A DNA stretch of 6,335 nucleotides from Thermogutta sp. (lineage in GTDB: Bacteria; Planctomycetota; Planctomycetia; Pirellulales; Thermoguttaceae): NCBI GenBank assembly GCA_012798155.1, contig JAAZNR010000338.1, forward strand, positions 1 through 6,335, in the 5' to 3' direction. Made by a program: the position numbers and the translations under genes. The notes under the pieces were generated by a model. That model was given only the letters and a program-made list of their open reading frames with translations, did not search any database and had not been told where the DNA came from. Position 1 is the first letter of the stretch. Each line of letters begins with the position of its first letter. Shown here piece after piece: positions 1 to 5,102 of this stretch.

Positions 1-190
1 GAAAGAGTTCCTCGAAGATCGGGATAAGGTCCAAATCTCGGTCATCTTCCGCGGCCGAGAGTTGGCCCACATCGACGAAGGGGAAAAGGTCCTCAACTAC
101 ATCGTCGAGCGGCTGGCCGAATTGGGCAAGGTCGAAGGCGGAATCAGTCGCCAAAGCCGCAGACTGATTTGCACGTTCGTGCCCAAATAA
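1..190 (+). CDS. infC: Translation initiation factor IF-3, C-terminal end (5'-truncated by window)
   Basis: IF-3 binds the 30S subunit, keeps it apart from 50S and checks the initiator tRNA-start codon pairing. Only the last 62 codons are visible, reading from base 2 and ending in TAA at 188-190. They cover the end of the C-terminal domain. The segment VIFRGRELAHIDEGEKVL matches the family's conserved FRGRE-x-AH-x6-VL stretch, and the protein ends in the usual hydrophobic strand followed by a basic tail (LICTFVPK). The gene is followed by rpmI and rplT as in most bacteria, which supports the call. The N-terminal domain and start codon lie to the left of the window. No clear U-tract terminator follows the stop; a short stem (205-209 with 215-219) is the only nearby structure. 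Confidence 0.95.
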   Translation, partial: KEFLEDRDKVQISVIFRGRELAHIDEGEKVLNYIVERLAELGKVEGGISRQSRRLICTFVPK

Positions 191-305
191 CCCCCTCAAG
201 CGGCAGACGCTCGCCGTCTCCTAGGGCATTCGACCTTCCCGATCCTTCGGATGGGACGGGCGCGTCGATTGTGCGCGGTCTCCAAACGGCCCGGGCGACG
301 GACCG

Positions 306-340
306 CTGGGGGCTGCGCTCCGCTGCGACCCCAGCCACCC
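306..340. repeat. Single-copy 22-nt dyad repeat element
   Basis: This is a minimal copy of the element found at 4779 and 4945. A 22-nt head (306-327) begins CTGGGG and is followed by one partial unit (ACCCCAGCCACCC, 328-340). CTGGGG (306-311) and CCCCAG (329-334) are perfect inverted repeats separated by 17 nt, exactly the geometry of the other two copies. The loop differs slightly from them (for example CTCC instead of CTGC). Confidence 0.75.
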
Positions 341-429
341 CGATGTTTCCCCGGCTACCGGCCGATAGTGGGCCGCCCTCCGTCGTGGCCGAGATTTTGT
401 GCGAACGGCCCGCTGCGGCAACCGTCGCC

Positions 430-458
430 TTCCCAAGCGGCAAGGGCGCGGGTATAAT
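430..458 (+). promoter_or_regulatory. Candidate sigma70-type promoter for rpmI-rplT
   Basis: A perfect TATAAT -10 box (453-458) is preceded at the optimal 17-bp spacing by TTCCCA (430-435), which matches TTGACA at four of six positions. Transcription would start near 465 and give an approximately 175-nt leader before rpmI. A perfect TATAAT is unlikely by chance in such GC-rich DNA, and its position between infC and rpmI is sensible. It has not been shown to be active. Confidence 0.55.
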
Positions 459-501
459 CGTGGTTTCCAATGGTCGAAACCGGCCCTGTCGCGAGTCGGC
501 C

Positions 502-608
502 GGCGTTTCGGTTGAAGGCGTTTCGGTTGAATTTGTCCGCCGGAGCTACGGTTCGGTACGGTTCGGGCGAACGGTATTGCGGTTTCCCAGTAAACTTTCC
601 CAGTAAAT
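502..608 (+). repeat. Three short tandem duplications in the rpmI leader
   Basis: Three unrelated two-copy tandem repeats lie within 107 nt. The first is GGCGTTTCGGTTGAA, 15 nt, perfect (502-516, 517-531). The second is TACGGTTCGG, 10 nt, perfect (547-556, 557-566). The third is TTTCCCAGTAAA plus one variable base, 13 nt (583-595, 596-608). All lie in the predicted untranslated leader between the TATAAT box and the rpmI start. Confidence 0.85.
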
Positions 609-641
609 AAGCCTCCCACTATCTTTACGGAACCCGTTGGA

Positions 642-851
642 ATGGCTGTCAAAAAATACAAACAGAAGACCAAGAAGGCCGCCAAGAAGCGATTCAAAAT
701 CACGGCCAACGGCAAGGTCAAGCACCGCACGGCGGGGACCAGCCATTTGGCGACGCGAAAAGATCAAAAGACCAAGCGGAACCGTCGCGGCACCGACGTC
801 CTCAGCGAAGTGGAGACGCCGCGGATCCTGCGAATGCTCCCCAACGGCTGA
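642..851 (+). CDS. rpmI: 50S ribosomal protein L35
   Basis: L35 is a small basic protein of the large ribosomal subunit. The 69-residue product is close to the usual length of about 65. It shows the family layout: a lysine-rich N-terminus (KTKKAAKKRFKITANGKVK, residues 10-28), then a basic loop with HRTAGTSHLATRK (about 29-41), and a C-terminal ILRMLPNG. The ATG at 642 is chosen because it gives the normal family length and sits just before the conserved basic start; the Shine-Dalgarno signal is weak (at best ACGGA about 10 nt upstream). It lies 451 nt after infC and 157 nt before rplT, and the stop is TGA. Expression is probably driven by the TATAAT promoter at 453, read-through from infC, or both. 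Confidence 0.96.
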   Translation: MAVKKYKQKTKKAAKKRFKITANGKVKHRTAGTSHLATRKDQKTKRNRRGTDVLSEVETPRILRMLPNG

Positions 852-863
852 ATGAACTCGGCC

Positions 864-976
864 CACGGCGCACCGATGCCGTGACCGCGTGAGTCGGAGC
901 GAATGGTCCCCGGCTGCCTCGGGGGCCTTCGCGTGAACGGCGAGCGGGCTGGAAACGCCTCTTCTCGAGGAAGAGG
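864..976 (+). promoter_or_regulatory. Structured leader between rpmI and rplT: three hairpins
   Basis: Three stems follow one another in the 157-nt spacer. Hairpin 1: CACGGC (864-869) with GCCGTG (878-883), 6 bp, loop 8; a short outer helix ACTC/GAGT (856-859 with 891-894) could enclose it. Hairpin 2: 905-913 with 919-927, 9 bp including two G-U pairs, loop CTGCC. Hairpin 3: CCTCTTC (958-964) with GAAGAGG (970-976), 7 perfect bp, loop TCGAG. None has a U-tract, so these are not classic terminators. L20 is known to repress its own operon by binding mRNA in E. coli and Bacillus; an equivalent site here is inference from position. Confidence 0.45.
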
Positions 977-994
977 GGCCTTGATCTCGTACTT

Positions 995-1001
995 GAAAAG
1001 G
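995..1001 (+). promoter_or_regulatory. rplT ribosome binding site
   Basis: The purine run GAAAAGG ends 7 nt before the ATG at 1009, a normal Shine-Dalgarno spacing. It supports this start, which also gives the family-typical N-terminus. It lies just after hairpin 3 (ending at 976), so folding of the leader could influence its exposure. Confidence 0.6.
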
Positions 1002-1008
1002 TTTTGCC

Positions 1009-1377
1009 ATGCGTACCAAGACGAGTTCCACACGTCGCAAGAATCTCAAGCGCCTGTTCCGCCGCGCGAAAGGTTTTGTGGGGGGCAGGAGGAAGCTGGT
1101 TCGAACGGTCAAAGAGACGCTGGTTCGGGCCGGCGTTTACGCTTATCGCGATCGCCGCGTCCGCAAGCGAGAATTCCGCCGGCTGTGGATCGTTCGCATC
1201 AGCGCCGCCGTCCGCCAGCGCGGGATGCCGTATAGCCGCTTCATCGACGGGCTGAAAAAGGCGAACATCGACTTGGATCGCAAGACGCTGGCCGAGCTGG
1301 CCGTCTCCGATCCCGAGGGCTTCGACCGCATCGTGGAGCAGGCCAAGGCCGCCCTGGAACAACCCGCCGCGGTCTGA
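1009..1377 (+). CDS. rplT: 50S ribosomal protein L20
   Basis: L20 binds 23S rRNA early in 50S assembly and in several bacteria also represses its own operon. The 122-residue product is close to the usual 117-120. The N-terminal half is a long basic extension ([21 protein letters not shown], about residues 9-29). The globular half carries the family core: [19 protein letters not shown] (46-64), then [12 protein letters not shown] (72-83), [11 protein letters not shown] (89-99) and [13 protein letters not shown] (101-113). The ATG at 1009 has a GAAAAGG site 7 nt upstream. It is the last gene of this plus-strand cluster: pheS/pheT, often next in other bacteria, are absent, and the next gene converges on it 92 nt away. 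Confidence 0.97.
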   Translation: MRTKTSSTRRKNLKRLFRRAKGFVGGRRKLVRTVKETLVRAGVYAYRDRRVRKREFRRLWIVRISAAVRQRGMPYSRFIDGLKKANIDLDRKTLAELAVSDPEGFDRIVEQAKAALEQPAAV

Positions 1378-1469
1378 GCGGATCGAAGGCGGCCGATTGC
1401 GGTCCCCCCTTCCGGTCTGTCCGCGCCCGAGCCATTCGGCACCCCCGCCGGTTTCAGGGCTTGGTGGTA
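1378..1469. other. Convergent spacer between rplT and the EpsI gene
   Basis: This 92-nt spacer separates two converging genes. A bidirectional terminator would be expected, but I find only a short CCGA/TCGG stem (1427-1430 with 1436-1439) and no U-tract on either strand. The right end carries the outer copy of a duplication that spans the EpsI stop codon. Confidence 0.5.
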
Positions 1470-1481
1470 TCAGGGCTTGGT
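1454..1481. repeat. 12-nt direct repeat across the EpsI stop codon
   Basis: TCAGGGCTTGGT occurs perfectly at 1454-1465 and 1470-1481 (period 16). The right copy encodes the last codons and TGA stop of the minus-strand EpsI gene (T-K-P-stop); the left copy lies just after the gene. The 16-nt period is out of frame, so the second copy does not offer an in-frame spare stop. Confidence 0.85.
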
Positions 1482-2222
1482 CGCGCCGTCGCGCTGTAGT
1501 ATCGGGATCAAGAGGGCGTCCAGGCGGGGCAGCAGTTCGCGGGCCAGCGCCACGGCCGGGCTATGGTGCGCCGGCGTTGCGGGGGGCGATTCCGCCACGA
1601 AATAGGCTTTGACGAGCGGCCTGCGTCCGCCGTAGGTCCAGCGCGGGACGGCCGGCGACTTCCAGCCCGACCCGTCCTGCCAGGCCCAAAAGACCCGCAG
1701 TCGCACCGTGCCGGTCGGCTCCGCCTTGGTAAACACGGCGGTGGTGAATTCGGCAGTTTGAACCTCGCGGCCGGCCGCGCCGTCCGCCCGGCGGCTCCCC
1801 GATCCCACGGTGGACGGTACGTATTCGACCAGGAACGGGTAGGGGCGACCTTCCATCGTGAAGCCCGCCCCGGGATAGCAGGCGTCGGGCGTGTGCACCG
1901 AGACGTCGCGCGACCAACCGCCGACTAGGAAGACGGTGGCCCCGTCGGCCGTCGCCCGATTGCGATAGGCGGCCGAGACGATGACGGATGCCCCGCTGAT
2001 CTCGAGCACGCGGGGATCGATCGGCTCCGATTTTCGCCCTTGCCAGGACGCCGTCTCCAAGGGGAGGGAGCGGAGGGCGTCGAGGAATCCGGGCGGCAAT
2101 TCGCCGGTGCCCTCGGCCCAGCGTCCCGACCAGTATCCCTCCGCCAGGGCGGAGAGGACGATGGCGGCGGCAATCAGCCCCGGGACGACCGCCCGCCCGG
2201 CAAACCGGTTGTGCCCAGCCAT
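1470..2222 (-). CDS. epsI: Exosortase-associated EpsI family protein (DUF3485)
   Basis: EpsI proteins are membrane-anchored, outward-facing proteins encoded with exosortases and exopolysaccharide genes; their exact biochemical role is unresolved. Using the ATG at 2222, the product has 250 residues. One membrane segment (about 10-27, VVPGLIAAAIVLSALAEG) follows a short basic start. The family hallmark HTPDACYPGAGF lies at 110-121, with His110 and Cys115. A later RVFWAW strand (176-181) and PLVKAYFV (202-209) also fit the family. An in-frame TTG at 2249 would add nine residues and has a better Shine-Dalgarno (GGGGAG, 8 nt upstream), so the start is uncertain. It lies downstream of the kinase gene on the same strand, probably in one transcript. 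No exosortase gene is visible beside it. A short repeat crosses its stop codon. Confidence 0.85.
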   Translation of the reverse strand: MAGHNRFAGRAVVPGLIAAAIVLSALAEGYWSGRWAEGTGELPPGFLDALRSLPLETASWQGRKSEPIDPRVLEISGASVIVSAAYRNRATADGATVFLVGGWSRDVSVHTPDACYPGAGFTMEGRPYPFLVEYVPSTVGSGSRRADGAAGREVQTAEFTTAVFTKAEPTGTVRLRVFWAWQDGSGWKSPAVPRWTYGGRRPLVKAYFVAESPPATPAHHSPAVALARELLPRLDALLIPILQRDGATKP

Positions 2223-2267
2223 CTTTGATTCTCGCGATTCCGGCCGCAACCGCCTTACTCCCCGATG

Positions 2268-2339
2268 CTACGGATGTTTACGCCTTGCCCGCCGCCTGCG
2301 CCACTACGGATGTTTACGCCTTGCCCGCCGGCTGTGTCG
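2268..2339. repeat. 36-nt tandem duplication across the kinase stop codon
   Basis: A 27-nt block is repeated exactly at 2268-2294 and 2304-2330 (period 36); the 9 nt after each block are partly similar. The right copy contains the last codons and TAA stop (2314-2316) of the minus-strand kinase gene. The left copy lies in the spacer before the EpsI gene. The period is 12 codons, so the duplicate keeps both frame and stop codon. Confidence 0.9.
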
Positions 2340-4611
2340 CCACGTCGATCGTATAACGGCGGTAGTATGAGCGGTATCGGCGAAAATGCGCGCCGTGCAC
2401 CACCACGCCCAAAAGGGGCATGTCCACGGCACGGAGTTTCAGCGCGGCCTCGTACACGCGGGCCAGCCGGCTGCCGTCCTGAAGCACCGAGAGCAGCACG
2501 CCGTCGGCCATCCGCGCCAGCACCAGGGCATCCGCGGTGGTGAGGAGCGGGCTGGTATCGACGATCACCAGGTCGAAGCCGTCGCGGAGCCGCGCGAACA
2601 ATTCGTCGGCCTTGCCCTGGGCGATCCCTTCCAGGGCGGCGGCATCGCCGTGGCCGGCCGTCACCACCTGAAGCATCTCGAATTCCGTCTGTTGAACGAT
2701 CTCCGAAAGCTGCGCCTCGCCGCGGACCCATTCGCTCAATCCGGGACCCAATCGCCGGTCGAAAATCCGATGGACGCGGGGGCGACGGATATCGCCGTCC
2801 ACGAGGACCGTCCGCCGCCCGGCGCGGGCCAAACTCAGGGCCAATTGGGCCGCCGCGGTCGTCTTGCCCTCTTGAGCCAGAGCGCTGGTCACCAAGACCA
2901 CCTTCAAACGATCCTGCTTGGCCCGGTGCAACAAGGTCGTGCGAATCTGATCCACGGACTCGGTCAGCGCCGCCCGAACGTCGACGGGAACCGTGCCGTT
3001 GCGAGAAACGTTGGGCAGCCATCGCCGCCGCAAGAGCGGCAGGTCGCCGATGACGGGAAGACCCAATCCGTAAGCCAATTGGGCGGTGGAACTGACGGGC
3101 CGAAGCAGGTAATCGCCCAGCACCACCACGATCACCACGCCGGCCAGGGTCGTCAGGCCGATGAACAGGACCAGCCTCTGCTTATCTTGCAGGTTGTTGA
3201 TTCGGGGGACGCCGGCCGGCTCGAATTCCACCACGCGAGGCGGGGCCTCCAATTCCACGTTCCAGCGTTCCAGCTCGTCGCCGGTGCGATCCGCGATGGC
3301 CTTGAGCCGTTCCAATTCCGCCCGTTCCGCCTCCAAGTCGGCCGAGTACCTTCCGAAGCGTTCGGCGTCGGCCGCCTCTTTCTCGAACTGCTCCAAGGCC
3401 AGCTTCAACTCGTCCTCGAGGACGGCCTTTTCCAACTCCGCGGCGGCGATTTCGTTTTGAAGCCGTTCGGCCTCGGTGGGGGGTAGGCCGGTGCGACCCT
3501 TCTCGATTTGTTCGCGGGCGTATTCCGTAAGGGCGGGCTCGAGTTCGGCCCGGCGCTGGGCCGTCGCCGCCTCCAGGGCCTGCAATTCCTCGCTCAGTCG
3601 CCGGACCGTGGGAGCCTCGATCCCCGGCGCCACGCGCTGACGTTCCTCGAACAGTTGCGACTCGATGAGGGCCTTTCGCTGCATGGCGGCGGTCAACCAC
3701 GGATCGGCCGACAAGCCCGCCTCCACGATCTGCTTGATGACCGCCTCGTCGCGGGCACGGCGTTCCTCCTCCGTGCTTTCGGGCCGTTCTTTTTCCAGCA
3801 AATCCAAACGGGATCGGAGGACCGCCGTCTTGCGATCCAGCCCGCCGATCTGCCGGCGAAGCTCATTCACGCGGCGGCGGTAGTCGGCCAGCGTTTCCAG
3901 GGCCGTGACGGCCTTGCGCCGCACCACCTCCGAATCGCTGCTGCCCACGGCATTGGCCAGCTCCTCGTAGCGAGCCGAGCGGTTCTTCACCAATTCCAGC
4001 GTGCGTTCGTAGCTTTGCTGGAGCAGCTCCTTGCGGCGGAGGACGAATTCCCGGTCCACATTCACCACCTGTTCCATGTAGGCGTCCTTGACCGCATTGA
4101 CGATCTCCTTGATCTGCTGCGGGTCTTCGCCTTTCATGGAGATTTCCAAGATGTCGGCCTCTCCGGGAAAACGGACGCGGATCTGCTGCCGCAACCATTG
4201 CACGGGGTCGGCCTTGCCGGCGAGCAGGGGCAAGCGCGCGATCCCTTCCCGCCGCAGGGCCGCGTTCAGCACCAGATTGCTGGTAATCAGCGTGGCCTGG
4301 GTCTGCCGCTGCCGCAAGAGAGGATCATCGTCTCGGGTCTCGAACACCACCTTGGGCCGCTGGAGCGAGACGCGAAGCCAGGCCGCGGCCGTGTACTCCA
4401 CCGGAATCTTGCGATCCGCCACGAACATGGCGATCCCCGGCAGGATCGTGCCCAAGACCGCGATCCACAGCCAGCGGCGGCGGAGGGCATGGAGGACATC
4501 CACGGGCTTGGGCGGCCCCTGAAGCGTGTCGCGAACCGCCGCCGGGATCACAGGCCCGGGCGTCTTCGCCGTCGGTTGCAGCCCCGGATTGATACTCAAA
4601 GTCATGGACAT
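2314..4611 (-). CDS. Wzc-type polysaccharide co-polymerase / bacterial tyrosine autokinase
   Basis: This is an inner-membrane protein that would control exopolysaccharide chain length and export through tyrosine autophosphorylation. The 765 residues comprise a Wzz-like region starting near 35; TM1 about 47-66; a long periplasmic part (67-478), mostly Glu/Arg-rich coiled coil from about 190 to 455; TM2 about 479-503; and a cytoplasmic kinase domain from about 545. Walker A is SALAQEGKTT (576-585, Lys583), Walker A' VLVDGDIRRP (602-611), and Walker B LVIVDTSP (681-688, Asp685). The tail has a tyrosine cluster YRSYYRRY (746-753). Oddities: the EX2RX2R oligomerisation motif reads E551-SV-D554-QI-R557, and the usual proline before the P-loop is Ala579. 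The start is ATG at 4611, with another at 4605; neither has a clear Shine-Dalgarno. It probably forms an operon with the EpsI gene. Confidence 0.92.
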   Translation of the reverse strand: MSMTLSINPGLQPTAKTPGPVIPAAVRDTLQGPPKPVDVLHALRRRWLWIAVLGTILPGIAMFVADRKIPVEYTAAAWLRVSLQRPKVVFETRDDDPLLRQRQTQATLITSNLVLNAALRREGIARLPLLAGKADPVQWLRQQIRVRFPGEADILEISMKGEDPQQIKEIVNAVKDAYMEQVVNVDREFVLRRKELLQQSYERTLELVKNRSARYEELANAVGSSDSEVVRRKAVTALETLADYRRRVNELRRQIGGLDRKTAVLRSRLDLLEKERPESTEEERRARDEAVIKQIVEAGLSADPWLTAAMQRKALIESQLFEERQRVAPGIEAPTVRRLSEELQALEAATAQRRAELEPALTEYAREQIEKGRTGLPPTEAERLQNEIAAAELEKAVLEDELKLALEQFEKEAADAERFGRYSADLEAERAELERLKAIADRTGDELERWNVELEAPPRVVEFEPAGVPRINNLQDKQRLVLFIGLTTLAGVVIVVVLGDYLLRPVSSTAQLAYGLGLPVIGDLPLLRRRWLPNVSRNGTVPVDVRAALTESVDQIRTTLLHRAKQDRLKVVLVTSALAQEGKTTAAAQLALSLARAGRRTVLVDGDIRRPRVHRIFDRRLGPGLSEWVRGEAQLSEIVQQTEFEMLQVVTAGHGDAAALEGIAQGKADELFARLRDGFDLVIVDTSPLLTTADALVLARMADGVLLSVLQDGSRLARVYEAALKLRAVDMPLLGVVVHGAHFRRYRSYYRRYTIDVATQPAGKA

Positions 4612-4709
4612 GAGTCACGTAGCCCGCAATCGCGGGAACCATCCTCGCGCGTCGCTTGTCATACCGCGGGAATCGATCGGCCGCACCCGGCCCGGTCGAA
4701 CGCGGCTCG

Positions 4710-4741
4710 AATCTCTATTTTGGTTGCCGAAACAAGAGATT
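4710..4741. promoter_or_regulatory. AT-rich inverted repeat upstream of the kinase gene (candidate operator)
   Basis: AATCTCT (4710-4716) and AGAGATT (4735-4741) are perfect inverted repeats 18 nt apart; TTT/AAA and GG/CC within the interval extend the dyad imperfectly. It is among the few AT-rich stretches in the spacer and ends about 100 nt upstream of the kinase ATG on the minus strand. A regulator-binding site or promoter element is plausible from position and symmetry only. Confidence 0.4.
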
Positions 4742-4778
4742 TCCAGCGACTGCCGCCGCCGGGCCGTTGGCGGGGCGT

Positions 4779-4883
4779 CTGGGGGCTACGCTGCGCTGCG
4801 ACCCCAGCCACCCGGCACTACCACCCCAGCTACCCGGCGCTCCGACCCCAGCCACCCGGCACTGCGACCCCAGCCACCCTGGC
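4779..4883. repeat. 22-nt repeat array A: dyad head plus four units
   Basis: The 22-nt head (4779-4800) is followed by units starting at 4801, 4823, 4845 and 4867, each opening with ACCCCAGC. The last is a 17-nt tail unit, ACCCCAGCCACCCTGGC. Head CTGGGG (4779-4784) pairs with CCCCAG of unit 1 (4802-4807) across 17 nt. Units vary mainly at position 9 (C or T) and position 17 (A or G). There are no unique spacers between units, so this is not CRISPR. Confidence 0.9.
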
Positions 4884-4899
4884 GACAACGCAATCGAGA

Positions 4900-4921
4900 G
4901 CCGCCGGCGTAAGCCGGTGGT
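4900..4921 (+). repeat. GUAA-tetraloop hairpin, probable dispersed intergenic repeat
   Basis: CCGCCGGC (4901-4908) pairs with GCCGGTGG (4913-4920) around the loop GTAA; one internal G-U pair and an outer G-U (4900/4921) give about 9 bp. On the plus strand the loop is a GNRA tetraloop. This stem-loop resembles intergenic repeats I associate with planctomycete genomes, from memory and not verified here. It sits between arrays A and B. Confidence 0.6.
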
Positions 4922-4944
4922 GGAAGCGCTGCGAAGAGCGGTGA

Positions 4945-5071
4945 CTGGGGGCTACGCTGCGCTACGACCCCAGCTACCCGGCGCTGCGACCCCAGCTACC
5001 CGGCGCTGCGACCCCAGCCACCCGCCGCTACGACCCCAGCCACCCGGCACTACCACCCCAGCCACCCTGGC
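4945..5071. repeat. 22-nt repeat array B: dyad head plus five units
   Basis: The 22-nt head (4945-4966) differs from array A's at one base. Units start at 4967, 4989, 5011, 5033 and 5055. Units 1 and 2 are identical to each other, unit 4 is identical to unit 1 of array A, and the 17-nt tail unit is identical to array A's tail. CTGGGG (4945-4950) pairs with CCCCAG (4968-4973) at the same 17-nt spacing as in the other copies. Confidence 0.9.
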
Positions 5072-5102
5072 CGGCAAGGCGTTCGGACGCTCCAAAATCC
5101 GT

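Larger units (their letters stand above)
191..641. other. infC-rpmI intergenic region (451 nt)
   Basis: I see no convincing gene here; open frames across it look like GC-rich noise and include the repeat element. Contents in order: a small stem just after infC (205-219); an 8-bp bulged stem at 237-256 (TCCC-g-ATCC, loop TTC, GGAT-GGGA); a single copy of the 22-nt dyad repeat family at 306-340; a near-consensus promoter at 430-458; a GC hairpin (CCGGCC 480-485 with GGCCGG 498-503); and three separate short tandem duplications between 502 and 608. In most bacteria infC and rpmI are closely spaced, so a spacer of this length with its own promoter is notable. Confidence 0.7.

Noticed and set aside
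169..606. Possible small gene between infC and rpmI (145 codons, plus strand)
   Set aside because: It overlaps the infC end, crosses a dispersed repeat, the TATAAT box and the tandem duplications, and has no family-like features.
905..927. Intrinsic terminator after rpmI
   Set aside because: The stem is strong but the sequence after it is TTCGCGTG, with no U-tract, and rplT follows in the same direction.
4731..4748. Sigma54 promoter (TGG...TTG on the minus strand) upstream of the kinase gene
   Set aside because: The spacing between GG and the -12 element is one base short, the -12 element reads TTGT instead of TTGC, and most other consensus bases do not match.
3508..4944. 478-codon plus-strand open frame opposite the kinase gene
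   Set aside because: It is the antisense shadow of a well-supported gene in GC-rich DNA, has no recognisable domain, and runs into the 22-nt repeat array. The same applies to the 366-codon plus-strand frame at 2386-3486.
4779..5071. CRISPR array
   Set aside because: The 22-nt units are contiguous with no unique spacers, and no cas genes are present.
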